Part shown: positions 1-9,142 of the stretch, piece by piece
Position numbering within the stretch: the stretch's first letter is position 1
How the letters are laid out: each line of letters opens with the position of its first letter
NCBI RefSeq assembly: GCF_017812015.1
Contig: NZ_JADQTN010000001.1
Coordinates: forward strand, 1,342,501 to 1,406,500
DNA: 64,000 nt
Source of the DNA: Pontixanthobacter sp. CEM42
GTDB lineage: Bacteria; Pseudomonadota; Alphaproteobacteria; Sphingomonadales; Sphingomonadaceae
Direction of reading: 5' to 3'
Translations under genes and position numbers: made by a program
Notes under the pieces: model-generated
What the model was told of the DNA's origin: nothing
Seen by the model: the letters and a program-made list of their open reading frames with translations, nothing else
Databases searched by the model: none

Positions 1-516
1 ATAGTCATCACCGCGGCCTGCTCGTTCCGCAGATGCATGCCAGCCGGTCGTGCCATCGTCACTCATCAAACCTTGGGCATTGGCTTGTCCATCGCGCCAC
101 GCTTCACGCGCGGCCCGTGTGAGGGCTTCCAGCGATGGTCGATCAAGTGCCAGATTAGGCGGCGATGCACCAAAGCCGAACCATTCCGCATAGAGCGTGT
201 TGGCGCAAGCGAGCCGGTTGGCCCGGTCGGTAATAGCGATGGCAAGCCCCGGTTGTTCGATAGCCGCGACGGTGACCGACCAATCGGGCGGTGCCATCTC
301 GTCAGTTTGTGCGGGTGCGCTGAACCGGCCGAACAAGAACAACGCCGCGATCAAGACAGCCAGACCACCAAGAAACGTCACCGAAAGGACCACGCTCTCG
401 CTGACGAACCATAGAGCCGCCGCGCTGATGACCAAGGCAGCGCCCAGTCCGCCCAGCATCATCCATTGTTTCGAGTCCATCTGGCGCAGGCTTTGCACCT
501 CACCTCGGCTGATCAT
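1..516 (-). CDS. Sensor histidine kinase, N-terminal part, CckA-like (cut by left edge)
   Basis: The start lies inside the window and the protein runs off the left edge after 172 readable codons. Two membrane helices (about residues 19–38 and 42–62) joined by a very short loop are followed from about residue 78 by a PAS-like sensor segment (IEQPGLAIAITDRAN, then CANTLYAEWFG). Kinase and receiver domains would lie outside the window. The ATG overlaps the stop of the DUF2062 gene (ATGA), so the two are translationally coupled. A double-helix N-terminus followed by PAS domains, next to smpB and DUF2062, is what I recall for the cell-cycle kinase CckA in sphingomonads; the CckA identity is inference, and another PAS kinase is possible. 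Confidence 0.6.
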   Translation of the reverse strand, partial: MISRGEVQSLRQMDSKQWMMLGGLGAALVISAAALWFVSESVVLSVTFLGGLAVLIAALFLFGRFSAPAQTDEMAPPDWSVTVAAIEQPGLAIAITDRANRLACANTLYAEWFGFGASPPNLALDRPSLEALTRAAREAWRDGQANAQGLMSDDGTTGWHASAERAGRGDDY

Positions 517-1118
517 CCCTTAGATGCCTCCAGCCGCTTATCGAGCCGCGCTTCCATCTGCTTGAGGCGTTTGGTGCGCTTACGCGCCACTTTAAGTCGC
601 CACACGAAACTGGAGACAACGTAGCCCAGCGCAGCACCAACAACTGCCAGCACGACAAAGCCGAAGATCGTTACCAGCACGGTCACGCCAACGCCTTCGA
701 ACAGTTCGATCAGCCATGCCCAACGGCCACTGGCCATCTCTGTTTCCATTTCACCGCCGGTAGCAGCCCGATCAATCTTTAGAATAAAGCTGCCGACCTT
801 ATTCGCGGCGACCGCCCAGAACGGGAAGGTGAACGGGTTAGTGATGAACGTCACCAAGGCCGAAAGCGGGACATTAGCCCGCGCTGGCAGAGCCAGAAAC
901 GCCGCTAGAAAAATCTGCCCAACCGGAATGATGAAGCCAGCGAATATCCCTAGAGCTACTCCGCGCGGAACCGAGCGGCGGGTGAACCGCCACAGCTCGG
1001 GCGTCAGAAATCGATGTGCAATCGGCGCCAAATATTTGTTACGCGCCATTTCCTCACGCGTTGGCGTGTATTTACGGATCGTGTCCGCAAGAAAAGTCTT
1101 GGAGCGAAAATTGGTCAT
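513..1118 (-). CDS. DUF2062 membrane protein
   Basis: A 201-residue protein with the DUF2062 pattern: a basic segment (RRSVPRG), two closely spaced hydrophobic stretches (about residues 50–80), the motif TNPFTFPFWAVAANKVGSF at about 90–110, and a further membrane helix near 140–165. The C-terminus is a basic tail (RKRTKRLKQMEARLDKRLE) probably facing the cytoplasm. Function in this family is not established. It is the first gene of a minus-strand pair with the CckA-like kinase, overlapping it by 4 bp. The family assignment is firm; any role in the envelope or with the kinase is inference from the gene order. Confidence 0.8.
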   Translation of the reverse strand: MTNFRSKTFLADTIRKYTPTREEMARNKYLAPIAHRFLTPELWRFTRRSVPRGVALGIFAGFIIPVGQIFLAAFLALPARANVPLSALVTFITNPFTFPFWAVAANKVGSFILKIDRAATGGEMETEMASGRWAWLIELFEGVGVTVLVTIFGFVVLAVVGAALGYVVSSFVWRLKVARKRTKRLKQMEARLDKRLEASKG

Positions 1119-1239
1119 GGCAGCCGCACTGCAATGCGCGCGCGACGCATTTTTCGCAACCCTGCAAGGGGAAAATTCGGCCTACCAATCATCATATTGA
1201 TATGGGTAACGGATTGAGAATGGCCAGAGGGTTAATGTG

Positions 1240-1478
1240 TCTTTTGTATAGCCTCAAGCGCCGGCGATCGCATCCGCTCCCTTAGGCTTCCGCGCAACGG
1301 CGCGGCGCACGGTCGTGCGCTGACTGCCGTGACCAAGGTTCAGAACAATAAACGCTGGCTTGGAATGGCTCGGCCCGACCCAGACGGGCCGCAAGGGCGA
1401 CCGCCCGCCCGAGCTTATGCGAGGCAGCCAAGGAATGCGGATGCATTCCGCCCGGCGACTGAGGGTCCAAAACAAACC
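1240..1478. repeat. Intergenic repeat R1, MITE-like, two outward-facing arms
   Basis: This 240-bp gap between smpB and DUF2062 is filled by a composite repeat. Left arm (minus sense) ends GCCTCAAGCGCCGGCG at 1251–1266; right arm (plus sense) ends CCCGGCGACTGAGGGTCC at about 1452–1469, followed by AAAACAAAC. The central part (GACCAAGG, then GGAATGG, GACCCAGACGG, GAGCTTATGCGAGG) is shared with the inverted copy R2 at 27068–27357, and the right arm with the half copy R3 near 28302–28425. No protein gene is supported here. The right arm abuts the smpB stop codon. Confidence 0.7.
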
Positions 1479-1960
1479 TACCCCTTCTCGCGGAGCAGCC
1501 TCTGCTTATCGCGTTTCCAGTCGCGATCCTTGATATATTCACGCTTGTCCTGCGCTTTGCGGCCCTTGCCCAATGCCAATTCAACCTTCGCCCGGCCGGT
1601 CTTGTTGAAATAGATCGATATCGGGACCAACGTCATCCCTTTGCGCTCCACCGCGCCCATCAGCTTGTTGATCTCGCGCTGGTTAAGCAGCAGCTTGCGC
1701 GGACGTTTGGCTTCGTGGTTCTCACGATTACCGTGGCTGTATTCGGGGATGTTGGCATTAACGAGCCACACCTGTCCGTCCTTCACTTCGGCATAGCTTT
1801 CCGAAATTGTTGCCTCACCCGCACGCAGAGCCTTCACTTCGGTGCCTTGCAGCATCAGCCCGGCTTCGAACTTGTCCTCGATCGCATAGTCAAACCGCGC
1901 CCGCCGGTTCTCGGCGACCACTTTCTGCTTATCGAAGGTTTCGGGTTTCGGGCGAGCCAT
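1478..1960 (-). CDS. smpB: SsrA-binding protein SmpB
   Basis: A 160-residue SmpB, the partner of tmRNA in rescuing stalled ribosomes. The conserved core is visible: [20 protein letters not shown], then [26 protein letters not shown] and [14 protein letters not shown], with the basic C-terminal tail ([20 protein letters not shown]) that enters the ribosomal mRNA channel. I chose the ATG at 1960 (MARPKPETF) because it gives the usual family length; an in-frame ATG 12 bp upstream is possible, and neither has a strong Shine–Dalgarno. The tmRNA gene itself was not found in the window. dapA, usually close by in this group, is separated from smpB here by about 2.4 kb of inserted genes. Confidence 0.95.
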   Translation of the reverse strand: MARPKPETFDKQKVVAENRRARFDYAIEDKFEAGLMLQGTEVKALRAGEATISESYAEVKDGQVWLVNANIPEYSHGNRENHEAKRPRKLLLNQREINKLMGAVERKGMTLVPISIYFNKTGRAKVELALGKGRKAQDKREYIKDRDWKRDKQRLLREKG

Positions 1961-2019
1961 AATGCGCGCCATGTAGGGAGGAAATCGCATCGGGGGAAGA
2001 GGTAGCGGCGCGTTCTTGC

Positions 2020-3816
2020 TTGCCAAACAGCCCGATGCGCGGAATGCTGCCCTGCAAAGTTCGGGAGGGATATATCGCAATACACATCAGCCGCAGAGCC
2101 GCTTTGGCCGGATTTTCGGCCGCACCATTGATGGCTGCATCACCAGCGGCACTCAGCCCTCAGCGGCGCGGCCCCGTTACAGTCTTCGAAGCCCGCAGCA
2201 TTGTTACAATGGAACAAGCACTTCCCTCCGCACGGTTTATGGCGGTTGCAGACGGCACCATTCTTGGAGTGGCCGATAGTCTGGACGAACTCGGCCCATG
2301 GACCAAGGACCGCGAGACCAAGGTCGATAGGCAGTTCGCGGGTAAGGTCCTGTTCCCAGGCCTCGTCGATCCGCATATCCACCCGATGCAGGCCGCCGTG
2401 ATGCTAGGTATGCCTTTCGTCGCGCCCGATGATTGGAAATTGCCCGGACAGAATTGGCAAGGCGTAGCGGGGCAGGAGGCTTACCGCAGACGCCTCAAGA
2501 AAGTCATCGATGGGCAATCGGGCGAACCGATCGTGATCTGGGGCCACCATGAACTGTTCCACGGACCGATGGATCGGCAAGTGCTCGACGCGATTGAGCG
2601 CGATCGACCTGTAATTGTCTGGCAACGCAGCTTCCACGATGTGTTCGCCAATAGCGCGGCTTTGCGCTGGATGGATCTCGACACCAAAGCTAAGTTCGAC
2701 GCGGCGATCGCGGCTGGGAAAGCCGACCCCGAGCATGGCGATTTCGCGAAGGGCATTTTCTCGGAAACCGCATTGCAGGTCGCGATAGGCAAGTTGCGAC
2801 CGGTCATCCTTGCACCCAAAAAACTGCAAAGCGGTTTTGCAGGCTTGCAGACCATGATGCACGATCGCGGGGTCACCACCACTGCCGATATGGCGACCGG
2901 TATCTTTGCAGGGTTCGAGATGGAGGCCGGGCTGATCGCCAACGCCTTCAATCGCCCGAATGGAAAGGCGCGTGTATCGCTGATTCCCATTGCTTCGGAG
3001 CTCGACAGCTATCCGAACTTCGATCCGGAGGCTTGGTACAAGCGCACTCGCGACAAATTCGCCAGCGACAAGATCATCGTCGACAAGCGGGTCAAACTGT
3101 TCGTCGATGGCGCATTCTTCGCGCAGAATATGCGGATGGGTTCGCCGGGCTATAGCGACGGTCATGTGGGCAAATGGCTGACCGAACCCGATGTGATGCG
3201 CGACCAATTGGCGCGCTATTGGGACGCAGGTTTCTCGCTACATATCCATGTGAACGGCGATGAAGGTGCGGCGGTGTTGCTCGATACGTTGGGCAAATTA
3301 CCACACCGTCTCGCGCAAACAGTAACATTGGAACATCTCGGCTATTGCACGGAGGCGCAGATCGAGCAGATTCTGCAATTGGGCCTGATGGTCTCGGCAC
3401 AGCCCAATTACATCCGGGTTTTAGGGGATGTGTATTCCCGAACCGGCCTTGGCGCGGACCGGGCATCGTTGATGAACCGGCTCGGCTCGCTCGAACGAAC
3501 CTGGACGCCGCTCGGGCTCCACAGCGATTTCAATATGGCCCCGATTGATCCGTTCTACCTCGCATGGATCGCCCAAACCCGCGAAGGAATCGACGGCGTT
3601 GCGCGCGGCGAGGAAGAGCGGTTGAGCCGTTGGAAAGCGCTGCGTGCGATCACAATCGAGGCCGCGCAAGTGATCGGCATGAACGATACTATTGGCTCGC
3701 TCTCAGCAGGAAAAAAGGCCGACTTTGTTGCGCTCGATGACGATCCGTTTGAAGTCGAAACCGACGCGATGAAAGAGATGCCGATTGCTGCGACGGTGTT
3801 TGAGGGAGTGGTCTAG
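2020..3816 (+). CDS. Tat-exported amidohydrolase, YtcJ-like (amidohydrolase family 3)
   Basis: A 598-residue metal-dependent hydrolase of the urease/amidohydrolase superfamily. Ligand motifs are in order: HIHPMQ after the small N-terminal beta-sandwich (about residue 115), [10 protein letters not shown] (about 410), LEHLGY (about 438) and LHSDFNMAP (about 504); the C-terminal sandwich ends [13 protein letters not shown]. The N-terminus has a twin-arginine signal (SRRAALAGF, residues 24–32), so the enzyme is probably exported folded. The substrate cannot be told; relatives act on N-substituted formamides or similar amides. It is divergent from smpB. The start is uncertain: ATG codons at 2020, 2038 and 2044 are in frame and a GGGAGGG lies downstream of all of them. 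Confidence 0.85.
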   Translation: MPNSPMRGMLPCKVREGYIAIHISRRAALAGFSAAPLMAASPAALSPQRRGPVTVFEARSIVTMEQALPSARFMAVADGTILGVADSLDELGPWTKDRETKVDRQFAGKVLFPGLVDPHIHPMQAAVMLGMPFVAPDDWKLPGQNWQGVAGQEAYRRRLKKVIDGQSGEPIVIWGHHELFHGPMDRQVLDAIERDRPVIVWQRSFHDVFANSAALRWMDLDTKAKFDAAIAAGKADPEHGDFAKGIFSETALQVAIGKLRPVILAPKKLQSGFAGLQTMMHDRGVTTTADMATGIFAGFEMEAGLIANAFNRPNGKARVSLIPIASELDSYPNFDPEAWYKRTRDKFASDKIIVDKRVKLFVDGAFFAQNMRMGSPGYSDGHVGKWLTEPDVMRDQLARYWDAGFSLHIHVNGDEGAAVLLDTLGKLPHRLAQTVTLEHLGYCTEAQIEQILQLGLMVSAQPNYIRVLGDVYSRTGLGADRASLMNRLGSLERTWTPLGLHSDFNMAPIDPFYLAWIAQTREGIDGVARGEEERLSRWKALRAITIEAAQVIGMNDTIGSLSAGKKADFVALDDDPFEVETDAMKEMPIAATVFEGVV

Positions 3817-3817
3817 T

Positions 3818-3852
3818 TCGTCGCCCCTGCCCAGGCAGGGGTCTAGATAAGC
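3818..3852 (+). repeat. REP-like palindrome, copy A
   Basis: A perfect 7-bp stem CCCCTGC / GCAGGGG with tetraloop CCAG, preceded by TCG and followed by TCTAGATAAG. It starts directly at the stop of the amidohydrolase gene. It is a direct repeat of copy C (4241–4273; one mismatch over 31 bp) and inverted relative to copy B. The three copies bracket the GIY-YIG gene. Confidence 0.85.
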
Positions 3853-3866
3853 TTTCTGGCACGCAG

Positions 3867-4157
3867 TCAGATAATTGCCTCGAACAGATCGTCCCACTCG
3901 GGATTAGCCTCCTGAATCAACCTCAACTTCCATTGCCGTTTCCAACGCTTCATCGCTTTTTCACGCGCAATCGCTTCTTCAATAGTGGAATGCTCCTCGC
4001 AATATACAAGCCGGGTCAGCCCATGTTTGCGGCAAAACTCAGACCCTTTACCTTCCCGATGTTGATAGATCCGTACAGCGAGATCAGCGGTTACGCCAAT
4101 ATAGAGCGTGCCGAAATTCTCGTTGGTCATGATATAGACCCAACCGCCTTTCGACAT
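3867..4157 (-). CDS. Small GIY-YIG endonuclease-like protein
   Basis: A 96-residue protein consisting of little more than one GIY-YIG nuclease domain of the YhbQ/UPF0213 type. Motif residues: VYIMT (about 7–11) and LYIGVT (about 18–23) form the two strands of the GIY-YIG signature, the catalytic arginine would be in ADLAVRIYQHR (about 25–35), and the conserved glutamate/lysine helix is EAIAREKAMKRWKR. I chose ATG 4157, which has GGAGA eight bases upstream, over a TTG two codons earlier. The gene stands alone and is flanked on both sides by copies of one short palindrome. The cellular role of these small nucleases is not settled; the repeat association suggests a role in spreading or processing the palindromes, which is inference. 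Confidence 0.85.
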   Translation of the reverse strand: MSKGGWVYIMTNENFGTLYIGVTADLAVRIYQHREGKGSEFCRKHGLTRLVYCEEHSTIEEAIAREKAMKRWKRQWKLRLIQEANPEWDDLFEAII

Positions 4158-4181
4158 CTGCAATTCTCCTATTTAGACCAC

Positions 4182-4213
4182 GTCTAGACCCCTGCCTGCG
4201 CAGGGGTGACGAG
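4182..4213 (-). repeat. REP-like palindrome, copy B (inverted)
   Basis: The same hairpin as copies A and C in opposite orientation: stem CCCCTGC / GCAGGGG with tetraloop, here flanked by a complete TCTAGA on the left and GTGACGAG on the right. It lies about 25 bp upstream of the GIY-YIG start codon, so it could also affect that gene's promoter or leader. Confidence 0.85.
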
Positions 4214-4240
4214 GTAATAGTAGCGCCGCCGAACTAACAC

Positions 4241-4273
4241 GTCGCCCCTGCGCAGGCAGGGGTCTAGATAAGG
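4241..4273 (+). repeat. REP-like palindrome, copy C
   Basis: GTCG, then stem CCCCTGC / GCAGGGG with tetraloop GCAG, then TCTAGATAAGG. It is a direct repeat of copy A. Copies B and C are 27 bp apart in inverted orientation, the paired arrangement typical of REP doublets. It lies downstream of dapA (minus strand) and could also act in ending that transcript. Confidence 0.85.
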
Positions 4274-4321
4274 TCAATTAATCGCTCACTGCGACAAACA
4301 AACATAACGCTACCAAAAACC

Positions 4322-5203
4322 CTAAACCAACCCCGCATGCTCCAGCGCAGCGTCAACCGCTTTGCGCGCATGTTCGCTGCACGCAACAATCGGCAAGCGT
4401 ACTTCGTCGGTGATGTAGTCGAGCACTCGGCTCATCGCGTATTTGACCGGCGCGGGGCTGCTATCTTCGAACATTGCGTAATGCAGCGGATAGAGGCGGT
4501 CGTTGAGTTTGCGCGCGGCGACCAGATCATTGTCGGCGCAGGCTTGTTGGAATTCGGCGCACAGGGCCGGTGCAACATTGGCGGTGACCGAGATACAGCC
4601 CTTCCCGCCTGCTGCGTTGAACGGCAGCGCAAGCTCATCATTGCCCGATAGTTGGCAGAAGTCGCGACCGATGCCCATGCGGTGATCGGCAACGCGCGAC
4701 AAATCTTCGCTCGCATCTTTGATCGCGACAATCTGATCGGGGAATTTATTGGCCAGCTCAATCGTGGTTTCGGGCGCGATATCGGTCACGGTGCGGCCCG
4801 GCACATTATACAGCACAATCGGCAGATCGCAGTTGCTCGCCAGATGGCTGAAATGCGCGACCAAACCAGCCTGGCTTGGCTTGTTGTAATAGGGTGCAAC
4901 GCAAAGCCCTGCACTTGCTCCGGCCTTCTTGGAGAAGTTCATATGCAGCAGAGCATTTTGCGTATCATTGCTGCCGCAACCGGCGATTACGGGGACACGG
5001 CCCGCAGCCTGTTCGATGCAAATTTCGACAACGCGGTGATGCTCTGCATTGGATAGCGTAGAGGCTTCGCCAGTGGTCCCGCAAGGCACCAGAGCCTTGC
5101 TACCGCATTCGATTTGCCAGTCGACCAGCTTGCGAAAAGCGGCCTCGTCAAACGATCCGTCGCGAAAAGGAGTCACCAGAGCGGGAATTGAGCCCGAGAA
5201 CAT
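4322..5203 (-). CDS. dapA: 4-hydroxy-tetrahydrodipicolinate synthase
   Basis: DapA (293 residues) condenses pyruvate with aspartate semialdehyde, the first committed step towards diaminopimelate and lysine, in the cytoplasm. Seen in the TIM-barrel sequence: GTTGEASTL (about residues 43–51), the catalytic tyrosine in LYNVPGRT (about 132–139), the Schiff-base lysine in AIKDAS (about 160) and the glycine-rich GNDELALPFNAAGGKG (about 186–201). The length is normal for the family. It has AGGA before the ATG and stands divergent from the lytic transglycosylase, a pairing common in sphingomonads. Confidence 0.95.
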   Translation of the reverse strand: MFSGSIPALVTPFRDGSFDEAAFRKLVDWQIECGSKALVPCGTTGEASTLSNAEHHRVVEICIEQAAGRVPVIAGCGSNDTQNALLHMNFSKKAGASAGLCVAPYYNKPSQAGLVAHFSHLASNCDLPIVLYNVPGRTVTDIAPETTIELANKFPDQIVAIKDASEDLSRVADHRMGIGRDFCQLSGNDELALPFNAAGGKGCISVTANVAPALCAEFQQACADNDLVAARKLNDRLYPLHYAMFEDSSPAPVKYAMSRVLDYITDEVRLPIVACSEHARKAVDAALEHAGLV

Positions 5204-5298
5204 TTGCGTAATCCTGTATTTGGCCTCATGAGAATCACTTAAGAATTCCCACCATTAAGGCGTTTCATTCAGCGCCTGATAAGGAGCCGCCACCCACT

Positions 5299-7257
5299 AT
5301 GTCCAGCATGGACCGCAAACCGCTTCCCCTTCTCGCCCTTCTTGCCATCCCCGCACTTACCCTGTCTGCCCCCACTTGCGCGCAAAGCCCGTCGCAATGG
5401 GATCAAGCACGACAGGAGATGGCGGCGAGTGCGCCAACCAGCATGGCACGGACGATCGACCGGTGGGAACAGCTGGCGAATAACAATCGCTTGGGCTTCG
5501 ATGCCTATGCGAATTTCCTGATCGCCAATCCGGATTTCCCGCGCGAAACCCGGCTGCGCACGATGGCCGAAAACACTTTGGATAGCGAAGCGGTTGAGGC
5601 AGCACGACTGGTTGCATTCTTCGATCAATATCCACCACTGAGCAATGGAGCGAAGGCGCGCTATGCGCTGGCACTGAACGCGGTGAACCGCCCCGAGGCT
5701 TCAAAAATCGCCGTCGACGCATGGCGTGGCGGCGAAATGAGCGGTCCATCGGCTGCCTATATTGATGGGCTGTTCGGATCGCGCTTTACGCAGGACGATC
5801 ACGATGCGCGGATGGATGCGCTACTTTGGCAAGGCAAAGCCGAAGATGCGCGTCGTCACCTCGTGAAAACATCTGCGGTGAAACAAAACCTGTTCGCAGC
5901 GAGGCTTGCCTATCTGGACGGCGGTTCGCCAGCCTCTGCGGGCGTTACAGTGCCAGCAGGTGCCTCCAGCGATGCTGGCTATCTGTTCAATCAGGTGCGC
6001 CATTATCGCAAGACGCGCCAAGGCGGCACGGCGGTGAATCTGCTCGCCAACCGGCAGCAATTTCAGGAGCTGCCGCATAATGCCGAAGCCATGCTGATCG
6101 AAATGCTCAAGCTCGCGCGGACTGGAACCGCACGGCAAGCCCAGCAAATCGCGGCCAAAATTGACGATCTGTTCGAGCCTGGCGTCGATATTCGCACCAA
6201 GAGCTACCGCATTCGCGATGACTATACCTCGCTGATGTGGCTTGGCGGGACCAAGTCGCTGTGGACGCTGGGCGATGCAGCAGCAGCTGCACCGCTATTC
6301 TATCGTTATGGCGCAGCTGCACAGACACCGCAGACGCGCTCCAAAGGCTTCTATTGGGCTGGTCTCGCAGCCTCGCAAGCTGGTGATACAGCGGGTGCCA
6401 ATCGCTATTGGGAAATGGCCGCTGTTCATCCGGACCGTTTTTACGGCATGCTCGCTTTGGACAAACTTGGCCGAACAATGCCCTCATTGACTAAACAGCC
6501 AAGCGCTGTTCCGACGCCGCAGCAAGCCGCCGAATTCAGTTCATCGCGCATCGCAAATGCCGTGCGCGAAGTATCAAAACGCTCGCCATGGAAGACCGGC
6601 ATCCAGTTCTACCGCACAATCGCGCAGGCTGCCGATACGCCAGCCGAGCACGCGTTGGTCGCCGATTTGGCGATTGAAATCGGTCGCCGCGATCTGGCAG
6701 TGAATGTGGGAGAGGCCGCAGGAGCAGATGGCCTGAAGGAGTTCGTACCCTTCGGTCACCCACTGCTCGACAATCCTCCGGGCACGAATTGGACCATGGT
6801 TCACGCGATCACGCGCCAGGAAAGCCAGTTTGCCGAAAACGCGATCAGCCACGCCGGCGCACGCGGACTAATGCAGTTGATGCCGGGCACTGCACGCGAG
6901 CAATCGGGCAAGCTCGGCATGAGCTACATGCGCGCCAATCTGATCAATGACACCAGCTACAATATGAAGCTGGGCGATGCCTATTTCGCGCGGATGCTGC
7001 GTTATTATGATGGCGCCTATCCACTGGCGATCGCGGCCTATAATGCCGGTCCGGGCAATGTGAACAAATGGCTGCGCCGCAATGGCGACCCGCGCAAAGG
7101 TGGTATCGATTGGGTCACTTGGGGCGAGAGAATCCCGATTTTCGAGACCAAGAATTACGTCCAGCGCGTGATCGAAAACGCGGTGGTGTACGAGCAGCTT
7201 TACCCTGAAAAGACGCTCTACGGATCGGCGCGAACGGTGCGGGCGTTTTTGCGGTAA
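5299..7257 (+). CDS. Periplasmic lytic transglycosylase, Slt-like
   Basis: A 652-residue soluble lytic murein transglycosylase that would cleave glycan strands to form 1,6-anhydromuropeptides in the periplasm. It has a signal peptide (LPLLALLAIPALTLSAPTCA, cut near residue 30), a long helical superhelix region as in Slt70, and a C-terminal goose-lysozyme-like domain from about residue 500: ITRQESQF with the catalytic glutamate, then SHAGARGLMQLMPGTA, and AYNAGPGNVNKW. An AAGGAG lies 13 bases before ATG 5299; the ATG at 5308 is an alternative. It is divergent from dapA and followed closely by an IalB-like gene. Confidence 0.93.
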   Translation: MSSMDRKPLPLLALLAIPALTLSAPTCAQSPSQWDQARQEMAASAPTSMARTIDRWEQLANNNRLGFDAYANFLIANPDFPRETRLRTMAENTLDSEAVEAARLVAFFDQYPPLSNGAKARYALALNAVNRPEASKIAVDAWRGGEMSGPSAAYIDGLFGSRFTQDDHDARMDALLWQGKAEDARRHLVKTSAVKQNLFAARLAYLDGGSPASAGVTVPAGASSDAGYLFNQVRHYRKTRQGGTAVNLLANRQQFQELPHNAEAMLIEMLKLARTGTARQAQQIAAKIDDLFEPGVDIRTKSYRIRDDYTSLMWLGGTKSLWTLGDAAAAAPLFYRYGAAAQTPQTRSKGFYWAGLAASQAGDTAGANRYWEMAAVHPDRFYGMLALDKLGRTMPSLTKQPSAVPTPQQAAEFSSSRIANAVREVSKRSPWKTGIQFYRTIAQAADTPAEHALVADLAIEIGRRDLAVNVGEAAGADGLKEFVPFGHPLLDNPPGTNWTMVHAITRQESQFAENAISHAGARGLMQLMPGTAREQSGKLGMSYMRANLINDTSYNMKLGDAYFARMLRYYDGAYPLAIAAYNAGPGNVNKWLRRNGDPRKGGIDWVTWGERIPIFETKNYVQRVIENAVVYEQLYPEKTLYGSARTVRAFLR

Positions 7258-7273
7258 AGTTGCGGCAGGGGGG

Positions 7274-7780
7274 ATGTCCGTGAGATTTGCATATCCTGCA
7301 CTCGCTTTGGCAGCGTTTGCCTGTCTGGCAACACCACTCGCTGCGCGCGATAGTCTTGGCATATTCTCCGATTGGGGTGCGTTTCGCGATCCGGAAACGC
7401 CGCGCTGCTATGCCATCGCCAAGGCCGCGCCGAGCAACCAGCAGCGGGACAATGATCCGTTTGCCAGTATCGGCACGTGGCCAAGCCGTCAGGTGCGTAA
7501 CCAGCTGCATCTGCGGATGTCGCGCAATCTGGCGAGTGATAGCTCGATACGTCTGTCGATCGGTGACCGGACTTTTGAGCTTACCGGTTCGGGCGGCAAT
7601 GCCTGGGCGAAGGATCAGCGGATGGATGCGGCCATCGTTGCCGCGATGCGCTCCGCCAGCCGAATGGTAGTGCGCGCCAAAGATAGTCGCGGCCGCAATT
7701 TCTCTAACACTTATGATCTGGAGGGCGCGGCGACCGCTATGGACGCGGCCACCGTTGGCTGCGCGCAATTGGGCCGGTAG
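7274..7780 (+). CDS. Exported IalB-like protein
   Basis: A 168-residue protein with a clear signal peptide (FAYPALALAAFACLATPLAA) and a mature part resembling the invasion-associated locus B (IalB) family: an early W-G-A-F motif, a cysteine in RCYAIAKA, a TFELTGSGGNAWA segment and a late cysteine (TVGCAQL), a pair that could form a disulfide. An AGGGGGG Shine–Dalgarno precedes the ATG. It begins 16 bp after the transglycosylase and is probably co-transcribed. IalB-family function in free-living alphaproteobacteria is not known; the assignment rests on the overall pattern and is moderate. Confidence 0.65.
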   Translation: MSVRFAYPALALAAFACLATPLAARDSLGIFSDWGAFRDPETPRCYAIAKAAPSNQQRDNDPFASIGTWPSRQVRNQLHLRMSRNLASDSSIRLSIGDRTFELTGSGGNAWAKDQRMDAAIVAAMRSASRMVVRAKDSRGRNFSNTYDLEGAATAMDAATVGCAQLGR

Positions 7781-7829
7781 CGCGCACCGCTAGCTTTCCG
7801 CCCCGCCCGCGCCTATATCGCGCCCAATC

Positions 7830-9095
7830 ATGGCCGATACAGCACTTATGTCGATTCCGGGACAAGTCGATCCCGTTCCCGTTGCGCGTGACATCACGCC
7901 GCGCGAGGATGGCCGTATTGACCTGATCGGTCTGCCCAAGGCGCGGATCAAAGAGCTGTTCGAGGAAGCAGGGCTGGAGCCGAAACAGGCAAAGCTGCGC
8001 TCCAAACAAGTGTTCCACTGGCTCTACCATCGCGGCGTAACCGATTTTGCGCAGATGACCGACATCTCCAAATCCATGCGCCCTTGGCTGGCGGAGCGCT
8101 TTGTTGTTGGCCGCCCGAATGTCGTCGAGGCGCAGCATTCGAGCGACGGCACGCGCAAATGGCTGCTCAAAACCGATGACGGCCATGAATTTGAAATGGT
8201 TTTCATTCCCGACGACGCCCGCGGAACTTTATGCGTTTCCAGTCAAGTCGGCTGCACACTCAATTGCACCTTCTGCGCGACCGGCACGATGCGGCTGGTG
8301 CGTAATCTGACGCCTGGCGAAATTGTAGGCCAGGTCATGCTGGCGCGTGATGCACTCGGCGAGTGGCCCAAGGGCAGAATGGATGTCTCCGACGTTGCCG
8401 AGGATGACGAAGACGAAAGCGAATACCGCGCAGATGGACGCCTGCTGACCAACATCGTGATGATGGGTATGGGCGAGCCGCTGTATAATTTCGACCATGT
8501 CCGCGATGCGCTACAATTGGTGATGGACGGCGAAGGTCTTGCCCTGTCCAAACGCCGGATCACCCTCAGCACCAGCGGCGTTGTGCCGATGATGTATAAA
8601 TGCGGCGAAGAAATCGGCGTGAACCTCGCCGTATCGCTCCACGCCGTGACCAAAGATGTCCGCGACGAGATTGTGCCGATCAATCGTAAATATGGCATCG
8701 ACGAATTGCTCAAAGCCTGTGCTGATTACCCAGGTGCGTCGAACGCGCGGCGTATCACATTTGAGTATGTGATGCTCAAGGACAAGAACGATAGTGACGA
8801 TGACGCACGCGAGTTGATCCGCCTGATCCGCAAATATGATCTGCCAGCGAAGGTCAATCTGATCCCGTTTAATCCGTGGCCCGGTGCCTCATACGAATGC
8901 TCCGATCCGCAGCGGATCAAGAGCTTCAGCAGCATTGTGTTCGATGCGGGGATCAGCGCGCCCGTGCGAACCCCACGCGGCCGCGATATCGATGCGGCCT
9001 GCGGTCAACTAAAGACAGCCGCCGAAAAGAAAAGCCGTGCGCAACGCGACCGCGAGGCGGCTGAGAAAGCCGAACAGACTGCATCCGCATCTTGA
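7830..9095 (+). CDS. rlmN: Dual-specificity 23S rRNA/tRNA A2-methyltransferase RlmN
   Basis: RlmN (421 residues) is a radical-SAM enzyme that methylates C2 of adenine 2503 in 23S rRNA and adenine 37 in some tRNAs. The iron–sulfur motif CTLNCTFC lies at about residues 141–148, preceded by VSSQVG and followed by [12 protein letters not shown]. Further motifs are [12 protein letters not shown] (about 211), [13 protein letters not shown] and the C-terminal [12 protein letters not shown] with the second catalytic cysteine. Compared with the usual RlmN there is an acidic insert (AEDDEDESE, about residues 189–199) and an alanine/glutamate/lysine-rich tail. It stands alone between the IalB-like gene and a hydrolase. 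Confidence 0.95.
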   Translation: MADTALMSIPGQVDPVPVARDITPREDGRIDLIGLPKARIKELFEEAGLEPKQAKLRSKQVFHWLYHRGVTDFAQMTDISKSMRPWLAERFVVGRPNVVEAQHSSDGTRKWLLKTDDGHEFEMVFIPDDARGTLCVSSQVGCTLNCTFCATGTMRLVRNLTPGEIVGQVMLARDALGEWPKGRMDVSDVAEDDEDESEYRADGRLLTNIVMMGMGEPLYNFDHVRDALQLVMDGEGLALSKRRITLSTSGVVPMMYKCGEEIGVNLAVSLHAVTKDVRDEIVPINRKYGIDELLKACADYPGASNARRITFEYVMLKDKNDSDDDARELIRLIRKYDLPAKVNLIPFNPWPGASYECSDPQRIKSFSSIVFDAGISAPVRTPRGRDIDAACGQLKTAAEKKSRAQRDREAAEKAEQTASAS

Positions 9096-9142
9096 TAGGC
9101 TGCGTATCTTCCGTATCGTTCACCTGATCGGGAGAGAAAATC

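Noticed and set aside
1961-2019. tmRNA gene next to smpB
   Set aside because: No tRNA-like end, tag frame or permuted tmRNA pattern is visible near smpB or in the argG–rlpA gap.
2404-3207. Long minus-strand frame of 267 codons inside the amidohydrolase gene
   Set aside because: It is an antisense shadow; the plus-strand frame contains all metal-ligand motifs of the amidohydrolase.
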